Numbered from the stretch's first letter, positions 46,288-59,086 are shown. The stretch is DNA of 64,000 nt from Limnanthes douglasii subsp. nivea (GCA_036936605.1 JAUPFV010000003.1:144926997-144990996); one strand, 5' to 3'. Translations and numbers: made by a program. The notes: generated by a model not told the origin, from the sequence alone.

Positions 46288-49254
46288 GTTCACAGCTAGG
46301 AACGCTTTAATCAAAGGCGGTGGCTTAATCTATCAGAGCTAGAAAAGGCACAAAACGTTGAACGGGAAAGACGCATTGCTGCAGGCCTACCTACTTCCCC
46401 TATTGATAAGCCAGTATTTCCAAGCACAGAGCCTGACCAGGGCTCTTCTTCAACCATGAGTGTTAAACCGAGGAGATTGTTTCAAACCAATTTTTCGCCC
46501 ATTGTTTCAGGCTCGTCGGTTCAGGAATCGGAGCCCACTGTTGAACCAGGGTAAGCAGTTACCAGTTTCAAGAAGCCTTCCCCATTCATCGCCAAGGGAT
46601 CAGATGCAGATGTCTCTCCCAATAAACTAGTTGATCGAAGAAGAGTTTGCCTGGTAAAAGGGCAGGCTTCAAAAGGTACACCTTCAAAATCAGGGGCCAA
46701 AGATAGCAACACAGGGTCAGAGGCACCCATAAAAGTGCCTAAGGACAAGCGGTTCGGACCGGAGGCCTCTAGCCCAAGCCTCCGAGAAGAAACCACCACA
46801 CCTGAACCCCAGCCGGAGGTCAGACTTCAGTAAAGCACTGAAGCCCAACAGTCCGGAGGTCAGACTAAACCAACTCCTAACTCCCCTCACCCAAAAACAA
46901 CTGAAAACCCCTCCTCGGTAATGGAGGAAGTAATGGAGGATTCTGTCGAAGAGGCTCCGTTTGAGTCTGAAGTCTCCGGACAGACTAGTGATGCTGGTGC
47001 TGCTAGGAAGGATAAAGGCAAAGAAAAACTACGCCTTAGGCACCCAGATCTTCCAGAGATCCTTGAGGGAAAAGTGGGGACCTTGTTTCCACAAGGTTAG
47101 TGTTAAGTATCTTCTCGCTTTACAAAAAATTACTTATGCTTTCATCCACACAGCTGAATTGGGTCGGATGCGTAAAAAGTGGGGGATTCCGGAGAACGTA
47201 AAAATAAGGATCCGAATAGACCCTGAAACCCCAATGGACTGCAAGCTTAGTGAAATAGTCATCTTCACTGAACTCTTTAACTGGGGGCTAAGGTTTTTCT
47301 TAGATCCGGAGATAGTTAGGTACTTCCACCTCATCAAGCTTTGTCCAAGCCAACTGAGCCCTAATGCATGGTACACTCTCATGGCCTGTATCATGGCCTC
47401 CAGGCTCTCCGGAATTCCTCTACCAATGAAGGAATTTGCAGCTGTGGCAAGCCTCTGCTGAAACCACCATATTCCCTTCTATCACTACAACATGGGTGAT
47501 AACTATAAAGCAGTGGATGAGCTGCTCGAGTCGGAGAGAGATTGGAGGACTCACTTCTTGTTTGTGAGTGGCGTTTGGGAGAATGGGAGGAAGATCAAAC
47601 CCGGAGCCAACCCGAGTCTCCTCACCAGCAGGTGGCGAAGTGATAGTAAGAATCCCACCTTACATTCTCATTTTTATTTTTAGTGAATTTGTTTAACTGA
47701 CTTGTCTTGTCTCGTTTCTATCTTTTTTTTAACAGTGCTGCCCAAAGACTTCAATGATCACCTAAAGGCCGGGCAGATCACTTGTACCAAGATTAACACT
47801 TGGGCTGCTGAAAAGTGGGGAAATAATTTTCACAACGCCTTTACCGGAAGCAATCTCGCAAGGTCCCACCTCTGGAACACTACTGTTCGGAGGGACTTGT
47901 CCTGGGAATAACTTACCACTCCACCCCCTCTGGATGTAGTCCTTAAAAGAACACATGCACCGGACGGGTCACTGTACTTGACTGGTCGAGCCAAGGCCCC
48001 AAGTAAAATGAAAGGAAAAAAAGGGAAAGGCAAGAAGAGTGCGGTTGAGGTTAACCCTGCCGAAGCGGAGGAAACTGCTCCAATAAACCAAGAGGGTCCG
48101 TTCCAAGTCAGATTGATCCTGCTCTTCTAGAAGTTTTGGAGCAGGAGAGTACTAGGGAAGAGGCAGGATCTCCAAAACCTCCAAGAGTTCCTAAGAGGGA
48201 CAGGAAACGGGGAGCAGAAAGCAAGGATAGGAAGGCCAAGAAGAAAAAGACCTCCCGAGGTGATGAACTTTCTCTCCTGCCTCTGGAGCCCCTCCCTCCC
48301 GTTGACCCTACTGATCCAACAAGAGCAGAAGAGATCCCTGGTGACTTTCAAACTGATGAGGTTGGAGTAGGAGACATCAGTATTGACGGTGTCGACATTA
48401 CAGGGCTTGAGGGACTGGGTGACTACTTTGAAAACCTCCCCAGAGACAACTTTGTTGGGCCCTACCTCCCTCCAAGCACTTCGAACACTGTTACCTTTAA
48501 TGGTAAGTCTTTTACCGTTTCAAGTGAAAGAGATGTTATAACTCACTCTATATTGAGTAATGTTCAGCCAATGCTAGTTCTGGAGAAACAAGTGCGATGT
48601 CAGTCAGCAATCATTACTACCCTTAATTTTGACACGAAGAGATTGTCCGGAGACCTCCTTATTGCCAACCAAAACACTGATGTTTTGAAGAGAGGAAACA
48701 AGGAGTTGAAGAAGAACCAGGAGGGTTGGGTCACAAAGGTAGCTGCCCTAGAAGATACTATCAAAGGCCTCCGGGAAACGCAGTCCGGGTTGGAGAAAGA
48801 TCTCACCTCTTCAAAAGAGGAGATGAGGGTCAAGGACCAAGTCATTCATACTTTGACTAATGACAAGATCGCACTCGAGGACTCGGTGTCCAAGGCTATA
48901 GAGGAAAAAGCTGATCTGTTAAGGGAGCAAGAGGAAAAAATCCAGGCCAAGATTGATGCTTATGCCAACAATGTGATAGGCAGTCAGGAAGAGATGTATG
49001 CCAAGGTGAAGTCGGACATGGTCTTTCTTTTTCACGAAAAGTTTCCGAAGAGGAATCTGGGAGACTTATGGACTTTTGTAGAGTATCCAGACCTTCCCTT
49101 CCATACAATGGCTGAGGGTGGCAGGTTTGATTTCTCCAGTGCATCCTCATCCGATGAAGAAGAGAACATCAGGGAGAGTCCAGGTGAGGAGAATGATGAC
49201 CCCAAGAAGAAGAAAACAAGTGAGGTTGAGCCGTCTTCAAAGGCTCAGTCTTAG
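46288..49254 (+). pseudogene. Element D antisense gene (Transposase_28-like protein)
   Basis: Same architecture as in B and C but more broken. N-terminal trace ERERRIAAGLP near 46,365. PF04195-like block at 47,090-47,640: FTELFNWGLRFFLDPEIVRY, SQLSPNAWYTLMACIMASRL, FLFVSGVWENG. Intron 47,646-47,735 (GTAAGA...TTTAACAG, phase 1) at the conserved site. Exon 2 has EKWGNNFHNAFTGSNLARSH; a basic stretch RKRGAESKDRKAKKKK; a long coiled coil (48,600-49,000); and the tail FDFSSASSSDEEEN. Several stops, including 47,459, 47,909 and those before 46,960, and frame changes interrupt it. The last 372 codons (48,136-49,254) are open. Confidence 0.78.
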
Positions 49255-49704
49255 AATATCAATTATCTTTTACCTTTTGTTTTGATTCAACTAAAGTCCT
49301 TGGAAGGACAAAGCATTTTTGTAGCTGTTTCCGGTGTTTGATCGAACAAATCTTTTTGCTTTGATTGATAATTTAAAGTCCTTGTATGGCCAAGGCACTC
49401 CGGTCGTTTTAATGAGTATGTTCATCTTGCACAATTCTTGCATTCTTTCATAGTTTTTCAATTTTGGTGGCTAATGTTTAAACAGCCCTTAGTTATTTCA
49501 TAAACATCTTAAAGTGAGAGTATTTAAATTCTCCGATGACAAATGGTTAAGTAGTCACCACACCTCCGAATTTTTAAGAAGACATCAAATTTTATAAAAG
49601 AGCCCGGACACCTCATTAAAACCTCCCCGCGCCACCAGGGTAGGAAAGAGTATGCCCCCAAATATTTACATGGATTTTTAAACAAGTAAATATTTACATA
49701 GTTT
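49255..49704. other. Element D spacer between antisense gene and integrase
   Basis: No strong tandem array here, unlike B and C. Only a weak echo, AAAGTCCTTGGAAGGACAAAG and AAAGTCCTTGTATGGCCAAG, about 80 bp apart near 49,293 and 49,375. Confidence 0.4.
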
Positions 49705-52384
49705 CTACTCTAAGTACATCCGGAGGTGCTCAATATTCCAAGGGTGATTCAAAATCCTTCCATCCTTGTCTTCTAGCCAGTATGTCCCAGGTTTAAGCCT
49801 TTCAATGACCATATAGGGTCCTTCCCAAGTTGAGGCTAGTTTGCCGAGCAGCTTCTCTTTAGTGTGTAAGAAGACTTTCCTTAACACCTTATCCCCCGGC
49901 TGAAAATCTCTTCTTTTAACTTTGGAAGAAAACCTGCTTCTCATTAAACCTTGATAGTGCACAGCTCTAAGGTGTGCCTTAACTCTTCTTTCCTCTATCA
50001 AATCAAGTTGACCTCGGATAGCCCCCTTGTTAGCGTGTTTGGAGAAATTATGAACTCGAAATGTAGGGAGAGTTGCTTCTATGGGAGCTATGGCATCCAT
50101 CCCATATACCAGGGCAAAAGGTGACTCTTGTGTTGCAGCCCCATGTGTAGTCTGGTAGGCCCACAAAACCTCTTGTAAATAAATAGGCCATTTTCCAGCA
50201 TCCCCTTCTAAATTTTTCTTCAAACCGGACAGTATAGTTCTGTTAGCCACTTCAACCTGACCATTTGCTTGTGGGTGGAAAGGTGAAGAGAAACAATGTT
50301 GTATACCTCTAGAGGCACAGAAACTCTCCATTTCCTTGTTGTCGAACTGTGGCCCATTGTCTGTCGTTATCTTCTGTGGAATGCCAAATCTGCAATAGAT
50401 ATTGGATAAAATAATCAATAGCAACAATTATTGTCATGCATCCTCCGGACGCCATAGGTAGAGGTCCCACCAAATCCAACCCCCATCGAGCAAAAGGTAT
50501 AGGCTCAAAAATCGACTCTAAAGGGACGGCTGGGATATGAATTTCATTGTTATATCTTTGGCATGGGTCACACCTCCTCACTATCTCCTTAGCATCTTGC
50601 ATTATAGAGGGCCAATAATAACCAACCAATCAAACTCTCATTGTTAGAGCCCTGAATCCACAGTGAGCTGATCCCTCACCATCATGTAATTCAGAGAGGA
50701 CTATTTGAGATTCATCAACCCCGAAACATCGTAAGAGGGGTTTACTGTAGAACTTCTTATAAAGAACATCTCTTAGTATGATAAAACCACGAGCCTTGTA
50801 CTTTACTTTTCTTGCTATCGACTTATCCGGAGGCAAGATGCCATCAGAGAGATATTGAAGGAGAGGAAACCTCAAATCTTGGGGCTGTCCCATCTGTATA
50901 TCGAAGCTTTCTTCCTCCTTACCCATATTGAGTTGAATGGAAGACCACTCCAGCACATGGATCCAAGGGTATGATTCAGTATAGGCTATGGTTGCCAAGG
51001 AGTCTGCTAGTTCATTTTCAGTTCGGGGTATGTGCTCATAAACAATACTCTTGAACTTAAGTGCCACATCTTTGAGAAGAAGTAAGTATTTTATTAACTG
51101 CTCCTTTTTTGCTTCAGATTGACCTTGCACGTGGTGGATAAGAAGCTGGGAATCACTCATCAACTTGACCCTTTTGGCCCCACAAATATGAGCTAACTTA
51201 AACCAGCTATAGCAGCTTCATATTCGGACTCATTGTTAGAAGCTCTAAAAGCAAAACATATAGCTCCGTACATTTTGTCACCATACAACGAGGTCAAGCA
51301 TACCCCTGCACCACATCCCATAGTACTTGATCCACCATCCGTTGTACCATAGAACTTGATCTACCATCCACCTCGAGATGAATCGATTTAATGCAGCCAA
51401 CCTCCCAGTCAACCGTTGTACTTCTTTAATATTTCGAGGAGGTTCCATTTGAAATAAAGCATTAAGCTGTTCCGGATCAGGCTGTATCCCTTGCTCACTT
51501 ATTATGTACCCTAGGAATTTTCCAGACTGTACTCCGAACACACACTTTTCTGGATTTAGTTTTAAATTTACTTTTACTAAGTTGGTAAAAGTTTCTTGGA
51601 GGTCTGCCAAGTGTAGCTCTTCGTCCACACTTTTAACCAGCATGTCATCGATGTATTCTTCCATATTTCTTCCAATTTGATCAGCAAAAGCTTTGTTTAC
51701 TAACCTCTAATAGGTAGCCCCAGCATTTTTTAACCCAAATGGCATCACCTTGTAACAATGAAGGCCCCTATCAGTGACAAACGTAGTATGCTTCTGATCC
51801 TCCGGATATACTTGAATCTGGTTATACCCGGAGAAGGAATCCATGAAAGATAGTAGCTTATTCCCAGATGTAGAATCTACCAGCTGATCAATCTGGAGGA
51901 CAGGGTATAAATCCTTTGGGCAAGCCCTGTTGAGATCTGTAAAATCAATACACATACGCCACTTGCCATTTTTCTTTTTCACCAAGACCGGATTGGTTGT
52001 CCATAAAGGATACTGAGACTCCTTTATATGCCCCATTTTAGTAAGTCTGTCGACCTCTTGAACGATGACATCAACCTTTTCTTTGGAAAAAAGCTCTTCT
52101 TTTTTGTACCACAGGTGCTATGTCTCTTCGGATGGACAAGTAGTGTGATATAATATCTGCTGGTACCCCAGTAACATTAGCATTGCACCAAGCAAAAACA
52201 TATTGATGGTCTTTTAGGAACTTCAACATTTTACCCTTCAGTTCGGATGCCATTTTGGACCCTATCTTAACATTTTTTCCCTCTTCCAAAGAATGTGTTT
52301 CAACTTCTTCAACCGGTATTAAAACTCTAGGGTCTCTCTGGGGTCATCAATTTCACCCTCACCCCCAGAAAGCCCCTCAAACTG
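49705..52384 (-). pseudogene. pol: Element D pol (RT, RNase H, integrase), internally deleted
   Basis: RT blocks at 51,278-52,036 (CIDFTDLNRACPKDLYPVLQ, FMDSFSGYNQI, EEYIDDMLVKS). After LAALNRFISR (about 51,375) the sequence jumps to the second RNase H (NNESEYEAAIAGL), so roughly 0.6 kb with the first RNase H is gone. 50,630-51,163 is the rest of the second RNase H (MMSDSQLLIHHVQG) and the integrase zinc block (HCGFRALT). 49,705-50,629 is integrase (CDPCQRY, WGLDLVGPLP, HPQANGQVEV). Several frame changes and stops. Confidence 0.87.
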
Positions 52385-52390
52385 CTATTC
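52379..52390 (-). promoter_or_regulatory. Probable stop-codon readthrough site, element D
   Basis: Minus-strand GAA TAG CAG TTT, TAG at 52,385-52,387. The codons after it (QFEG...IDDPRE) match those of B (QFGG...IDDPRS) and C (QLKG...VDDPRE), so the downstream frame was once translated. Confidence 0.6.
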
Positions 52391-54736
52391 CTCATTGATA
52401 CGAACTGCTCCCAACGTCCGAGGAGCTAGTGATGTTGCATAACACTCTCTTGCAATCTTTTGCCTGCTCCAAACAACTCCGACTTGTCCTTGCACAACAT
52501 ATTTCAAACATTGGTGGACTGTTGAGGCTACTGCATGCATCCTAGAGAGCCAAGACCTCCCTAGAATAATATTATAACAAGTGGGTCAATCCACTACGAC
52601 AAACAGTATTCTAACCATCTTCTTAAAAGGGCCCTTGCCCAACAAAAATTCCTCTTCGAACTCCCCGATCACATCTGCTAAGCTTCCAGTGAAACCCAAA
52701 ATTGACCTGTTCGAACGCTAAATTACCGCAGGATTTTTCATCTTCTTGTAGGAAGTTAAAAAGAGGATATTGGCTGAACTTCCACTATCCACCAAAATTC
52801 GTCTTATGTCATTGTCCCCAATGGATGCTCCTATGACAACAACATCTTCACGAGGACCTGCTATATCCCTCAAGTCATCCTCATCGAACACAATGAAGGG
52901 AAATGGAATCTGCGATTGATAGGAAGTCATGCCTCCCTCCAGTTGGGTTGCTAATGTATGAACGTGCCTCTTCCTTGAAGAAGCAGTGGGTGCTGTCATG
53001 GTATCTCTTCCGAAAATTATGAGTGACTCAAAAAAGTTAATAAGCCCGGACACTGTTTTACAACGTTCCTCAATGGCACCCACTCTGTTTTGAGTTGGAT
53101 CAGGGTCCAAGTATTCTGACTCTACATCGAACCTCTCGACTATCACCATAGCTCCCTCCGGAGCGGATGTACCTGCATTGTTTGGACTAGGCCGATGAGC
53201 ATTATCAGGCCTATTTCCTCCCCTTCTTTTAACATACGCTCCCAACTTTCCTCTTTCAATAAAATTCTGGACTTCTTGCTTTAAAGCAATGCAATCGTCA
53301 GTGGTATGGCCAGTATCATTATGGTACTGACAGAAGTAATTGTTACGATGCTCCCTAGGAGATTGTAGTGCAGCCGGCCTTCTATAGTGTACTTCTTCCT
53401 TTGTTTTGTCATAAATGGTGGCTACACTTTATTTTAACTCAGCAAACCACTCCGGTTGAACCCAAGGCCCTCTCTTGTTTCTAGATTGCTGACTCTGGGC
53501 AGGCGCTGCTGGCTGAGACTGAGCTTTAGCTCTGTTATGACCCTGCCCGGCCTCCCTTGCCTTGTTCCCGGACTGATTTTGGTTGGGGTTTGGTGCAACC
53601 GGGGCAGACCTCACCTGCTTGTGCACCCTAGGTTTCTTTGTTTCATCCACGTTAATTTGCTTTCCGACCTGATTCAATAAACCTCCCCATGTCATGGCCT
53701 TTTTTCTGGTCACTGAATCAGCCAAATTTCCAGGGTTTAAGCTCTGTCTCAGAGAAGCTATTGTTACTTGCTCGAAGCAATCAGTCAACCCTTTTTTGGT
53801 ATTTATAAAGTGACTTATATATTCCTTCATAGATTCATTTGGTTCTTGGGCACAATGGATAATTGTATCTCCATTGCCCTTCACCTCCTTACTTCCAACA
53901 AACTGCCTCCGGAAGGCCACCCAAAAGGTATCGAAACTTCTGATGCACCCCTGTGGTAGGTTGTTATACCACTTCAAGGCACTCCCCGTAAAAGACTGAG
54001 AGAATGCTCTACAAAGCAACTTGTCGTCGTCATCGAAATTCATCATGAAATTTTTGAATTATTCCAAGTGATTGTCCGGGTCTTTACTGCCATCGTATTT
54101 TTCCATCTTCGTGCTATCAAACCTCTTGGGGAGGTTCCCGGACAGGATCTTGGAAGACAATGGAGATTGTCTCCAATTCCTGCCACGACTGAAAACGGTA
54201 TCATCGTTAGGAGTTGCAAAGATACCTGGCTCATCATGGAAGGCAAAAGGATCCACCAGCATCCGGTCTATGTGTCTCCGGTTATGAGATGATCCTTTGC
54301 ATATATGCCTCTTTAACTTTCCATGCCTATCCTTTTTTCTTGAATACTTCTTAACCAACTTTTGTTTCTTTTTAGATCGGCCCTCATCGTTGCTGAAGTA
54401 CAAGGATTCTTCAATTCCATCTTCGTCCAAAGAGCTACTGGAAGATTCTGAGTCTGAATCAGATCTCTCCACTAGCTTGGACCGGTGAGACTTTTTGAAG
54501 CTAGCATGAGTCTTCTTCGTACTCACATGGGTCTTCGAAGGCTCATGCTCTCTAGGGTTGTCAATATGATGAGCAGCTGATGCCTTTGACTTCTCTTTTA
54601 TGCCCATCTTTGCCTTTTCTGCCCTCAGAGCTTCTATTTCGCCATTTAATCTATCACGCTCCTCGATGGTATATTCATCATTTTCCCCCACCATTTCAAG
54701 CAAAGCTGGTGGTACTTCCGGTACGTCCGGATTCAT
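52388..54736 (-). pseudogene. gag: Element D gag-protease
   Basis: Start at 54,736 (MNPDVPEVPP), about 58 bp from the PBS. Charged N-terminus with Ser/Glu-rich and Lys-rich stretches. Capsid at 53,429-54,046 (ALKWYNNLPQGCIRSFDTFW, RRQFVGSKE). The knuckle region near 53,290-53,350 is decayed (YHNDTGHTTDDC-like). Protease LVDSGSSANILF at 52,718-53,245. Stops and a frame change between blocks. Confidence 0.85.
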
Positions 54737-54793
54737 TCGGACTGAATTTTCTGATGGTTTTGAATGCTAGATTCAGACACCGTCGTATTCTCC

Positions 54794-54811
54794 CACTGTG
54801 GTCGCCAATTT
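54794..54811 (-). promoter_or_regulatory. Element D primer-binding site
   Basis: Minus-strand AATTGGCGACCACAGTGG two or three bases inside the 5' LTR. Shares TTGGCG with the other PBSs, then differs. Confidence 0.6.
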
Positions 54812-54813
54812 CG

Positions 54814-55183
54814 TGTGGTTTATTTTTGTTTGAGGGTAAGTTTGCAATTTCTATTTGGAGTTTTGTGGGTATTTAATGTTTGGGTAGAATGTAGAGGGAG
54901 AATTAAGCTACCTGGTTGTATTTAATTTTCATTCGCCTCATTTAATGTTGGTGGTTGGGTATTTATACCCTTATATTTGGGCCACATGGGCTTTCGGGTT
55001 GTGTTTAATGGATTCAGGTCGAGTTTAAGGATCCATTAGTTCTAAGTAAGTGAACAGGCAGCTTAGTCAAAAACTGATTAGGTTTTAAGTATTTTAGTTC
55101 TGTTCGGATAGTTCAATGGATGATGGTGTCCGAATTGACCCTGTCCGGTTCCCATAGAAGGTGGTGACAATCCAGACTCATCA
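54814..55183 (-). repeat. Element D 5' LTR
   Basis: 370 bp, about 94% identical to 45,457-45,838 apart from two indels. Followed by ACAAAT of the interrupted MULE. Confidence 0.88.
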
Positions 55184-56240
55184 ACAAATATTCATGTGAT
55201 TCCATTGATTGTACGGCATAAGGTTTACAATGCACCCTTGAGCTAGAGCCAATCCGAAGAGGGAACGCCTATGTACAGACCCAGATATTTTTCCCAGAGT
55301 TAAAGTAAAAGCGGTGAAGAAGAGGCTATTTGCTATAAAGATTCACAACGATTTTGGATCATTCCACTTTACTACTTTGCAAACCCCTGTAAAGGTAAAA
55401 AACCGTGGTTGTACCTGGACGCATCTTTGGTTGTGGTCGTGGTTGTGGTTGCGGTAACAAAAACAAAACTCGTGTTGATTATTGTACCACAATTTCATGC
55501 AAGAATACACCGAAAAAGGATAATTAGAATACCAATAGTGCAAAAACTCCAAAGATGAGAACACCGGTCACGAGTTTCCAAATAATGGTTGGTACTTTTG
55601 GTAGCACCGCTACAACGGTTACCAGACAAGCCTATACTAATTCTAAAAAAAATCGTCTAAAATAAAACTAACGTAAGTAGCATGTAACGGTATAGGTACT
55701 CTGATTGCGTCGAATAATATTAATGCAAAATCGTGAATTATAGTTAAACCAATTATGATGAGGTTTACCAACGTATCAGACTCGAGGTATTCATAGGACA
55801 TACCATAATTTATTTATCCTTTTATAAAAAAACTTACCAACATTAAGCCTGATAAAAATTGTGGCTTTAGAACCATCGCGCATGGTTTGATCGGCGCCAA
55901 AATTTGATAGTAACTTGTTAGATAAACGTTGATTCACAGACTAGAGAATCATGAGGAGTTCTATTTGAGTGCTACATATTTTTGTGAAGATAACAAAGTC
56001 GATAAAGAGCTACACCGGTTGAGATATTATAAAGAGAATGCACTGTTCGAATATTAGATGTTGTTACCAAGTTGCAGCAAACTAATTTCCGCCACATTCA
56101 ATTGTATTATATTATTGCATAGGACCATGTGCTTGTACAACTTACTTACCGGTCAAAAATAAATCACCAATGGATGATACTATAAAAGAGATTGGAGTCG
56201 CTTTCATGAATACAAATCATTTTGTTCACGTAAGTAAACA
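55184..56240 (+). pseudogene. MULE relic, C-terminal part with OTU-type cysteine protease domain
   Basis: Continues the transposase cut by element D. At 55,836-55,890 the reading is NIKPDKNCGFRTIAHGLIG, the OTU catalytic DGNCGFRAIA motif with Gly changed to Lys and Cys kept. About 56,055-56,150 gives MLLPSCSKLISATFNCIILL, where the family has WMxLPDxGxLIAxxYNVxxV. At 56,185-56,232 KEIGVAFMNTNHFVHV supplies the catalytic His (GNHFVQV). OTU domains fused to MULE transposases are known in plants. Stops and frame changes show decay. Confidence 0.65.
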
Positions 56241-57479
56241 AAATTTATACGTGAATACAAATCATTTAGTCTGATGGATTTAACAATGAAGTATTATGTA
56301 TAATATACTACATATACAGTTTTATGTACGGAGTTCATGAGCAATATTCATGTCGTCTCCATGTAGTTGTGAAGAAGTATCGATAAAGTAATAATTATTT
56401 AAAAAGCGAACCTATGTATCGTTCAATTTGAAAGTAACTGATTTCTTAGCAAAAGATATGTTACGTTATATGGAGCAGCAAATCGTTAAAAAGAGGAACG
56501 AATAAAGAGTTTCACTTTTAATGAAGGATATGACTTGAACTAAAATTTTATTTGGTTTATGTTTGTTCTAGTTATTTTAGTTATTGTTTTTATTTTATGT
56601 ATCCTTCAACATATTAATTAAATGTATATTTTTAATTTTCCTTCAGTGCGTTAAGTTATTGTATGTGTTTTATGTTTATTTCATTACTTTAAGTTAATGT
56701 ATGAGTTTTAAGTTAATGTTTATTTCACTACTTTATCTATGAGGTTAAATTTCTTTTATGGATTCCAAATATTCGGGTTTGTGACCTTCCGCACGATATT
56801 TAGGAAGAGGTACATAAGGTGCTTGGTATGGGGATGTGTGATTTAACTAAAGAGCATATACTTTATGATATTGAACTTGACCTAGTTGGCACTAAGATGA
56901 AACATACGCATTTCCTAGAATTAGATATGCAATAAATAAATGTTTATATGTGTTATTTTGAGTATTTTAAAATATCTCATTCATTTACTTATGTGTTCGT
57001 TTATTATTTTTAAATACTTCAGTACAAATGTTACATGACATCTTACATACAGATAAACAAGAAACAAAAATGTTAAAAAAAAGAAATGTAATATAGTCTA
57101 ACAACAAACTTGAAACAAGAAATATCTAACGGCAAATATGGAATCATAGTATCTAACAAATATGATACCACTATTACAAACTAATAATATCAAATATGAA
57201 ACAGAAATGTCAAACAATAAACATGACACCATAGTCTCTTACCGAGTCTCATAACGATATACAAAACATCCTCGTACGCCCCAACGAGACGATCAAAATC
57301 CCCCTCAAACTTAGAAACTTCAAGAAATAATGAAATCATACGCATGCCAACATGCAGATGTCTTATAGCAGCACACTTGTGATCTTCATAAACATAATCA
57401 TCTAATGTTATATATTTCTGTTAACAAGATCGTACAAACTAAACTTTTTATGAGCTATAAAATACTCAGGAATACAGAA
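56241..57479. other. Unassigned DNA between MULE and PMD relics
   Basis: Mostly AT-rich. At 56,755-56,935 a plus-strand frame reads IRVCDLPHDI, EEVHKVLGMGMCDLTKEHIL then stops; not recognised. Otherwise nothing seen. Confidence 0.35.
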
Positions 57480-58747
57480 CGGATACATATCGTCTCCAAC
57501 AATAGGTCCCCTGAATATAGAATCTAACGAAAGAGGCCGTCATAACTCCCAATTCTGAATGAAACGCATACGTCATCGTCTTTCCTTTCCTTTTTACCTT
57601 ACTCTGAATCTTGTACAACTGAAATGAGGAACTCTCCTGAACGCATTCAAACTACTGCAATTCCCGCTCGGGATATTATGCATGTGAATGCTCGACACCG
57701 ACAATGATACCAGGAAACCCAATTATTTACTCTAATGGGAAATGATCTCGTGGGGGACGGTATGCCTCAAACAAGACCTGCAAAATAAAACGGTACGAAC
57801 AATAACACAATTATGGTTTTGTAATTGTTACCATTTACACCACCCAACCAGTACAAAACAACAAAATAATATCAAACATATTTATTTTATTACATTTTTA
57901 TAAACCTAGAAGTAATGAAACGAGTCCAATATGTTTGCTAGCCATATATCAAACGTATACATTTTCTTTCATTCATATAAACGTATAAGTATAAAAAAGA
58001 GTCTAACATGTATGCTACTCATACGTTAAACAACTACTCGTTCTATAACTAAAATTCTATAACATTTATTAAACAACTAAATATTAAAAAAATTAAAAAT
58101 GTATCGCTCTCCTGCAGGTTGTTGATGGTAATCCTCCAGTTCAGTTTGGTGCGGAAATCAGAAAAAGGCCCACCTATATCCCATTTAGCAGTAGTTGGCA
58201 GGCATTCTATGTAAGTCGCACGAGTAATTGGACAAACTAGAACATAATGGTCTTGTATCCACGTGTGAAGAAGAGCGATACACCCACCCATAGTCCTCGT
58301 TACATGAAATGAGTCATATCCAAGATGATGATACATATAAGTCAACATTACAGTTAACCAAGCATAACACCTTACATGTACGGTCAAGTCTCGTAATAAA
58401 GAACACGTACTTGAAACCTACGTACATGTTACTCTTATCAACAAAGAGAATGCAACCGAACATATGAAGAATATATGCACATACAACCTAATGTATAATA
58501 TCGTCAGTGAGGGAAGCGTTGATGTCGTGGTAGACTGCATTGCTAAACTTAGTCGGAAGAAAACCGAGACCCAACCCGATATCTTTGCGTAACTAGATCT
58601 CCTACGTAAAAGTCTCATCATCAATATCGAGTAGTAAAGCAACATCGGTATGGCCCGCGATTTGTCATCTATAAACGAAAGAGTAGCCAAATCACTTCGG
58701 ACCTTCAACTTCAATATGGTATGCACATCATCGAGGGTTATAGTCCT
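57480..58747 (-). pseudogene. Plant mobile domain (PMD) relic
   Basis: Minus-strand remnants of a PF10536-type plant mobile domain, found in MULE-linked genes and MAIN/MAIL proteins. After RTITLDDVHTILKL (58,690-58,745) come CAYILHMFGCILFVDKS (about 58,430-58,480), YHHLGYD and GGCIALLHTWIQDHY (58,235-58,330), and near 57,650-57,780 VLFEAYRPPRDHFP and SHAYYPERELQ-like residues, in the family's order. Frames change several times and stops are frequent. Confidence 0.6.
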
Positions 58748-59086
58748 CTAACCGAAACTGAAATGAATATTAATCACAATAGCTAGTTGTTCCATAGGCA
58801 TCAGAATTTTAGATAGCCTAGAAGCTATAATACTAACGAAAAGCATGAACCACGCATTAGGGCTTAATTGACTTGGGCATAATTTTATCAGATGGAAATA
58901 CCTCATTATCTCTAGATCCAGATGAAACCGAAGGCCCCAATTGAGCACATTGGTATAAATTACCAAATTTCCAGCCTTGATGTCCATCAAAGTATCTCCA
59001 AGTTGGGGCATCCTCACTTTTACTAATTCTGGAAATCCACATTTTTTTACGAACCCCTTCCAGTTCAGATTCGTGAAAATAAACAT
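58748..59086 (-). pseudogene. Transposase_28-like fragment joined to the PMD relic
   Basis: Open frame with VIYTNVLNWGLRFHLDLEIM, RYFHLIKLCPSQLSPNAWFM and IIASRL, clearly homologous to the antisense-gene domain of element D (YFHLIKLCPSQLSPNAWYTL). Around INIHFSFG the sequence turns into PMD sequence, in the same frame apart from one TAG (58,745-58,747). No LTR or gag-pol sequence is next to it, so it is a free-standing copy. Confidence 0.7.

Larger units (their letters stand above)
45457..55183 (-). mobile_element. Element D: Tat-type Ty3/gypsy LTR retrotransposon
   Basis: About 9.7 kb with LTRs of 382 and 370 bp that differ by about 21 substitutions, a 10-bp and a 2-bp indel. ACAAAT flanks both sides, but two extra bases (GG) lie between it and the left LTR. 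Gene order equals B and C. It is the oldest and most damaged of the three and has lost about 0.6 kb around the first RNase H. Confidence 0.9.

Noticed and set aside
49293..49395. Tandem array in element D
   Set aside because: Only two weakly similar segments; not enough for an array.
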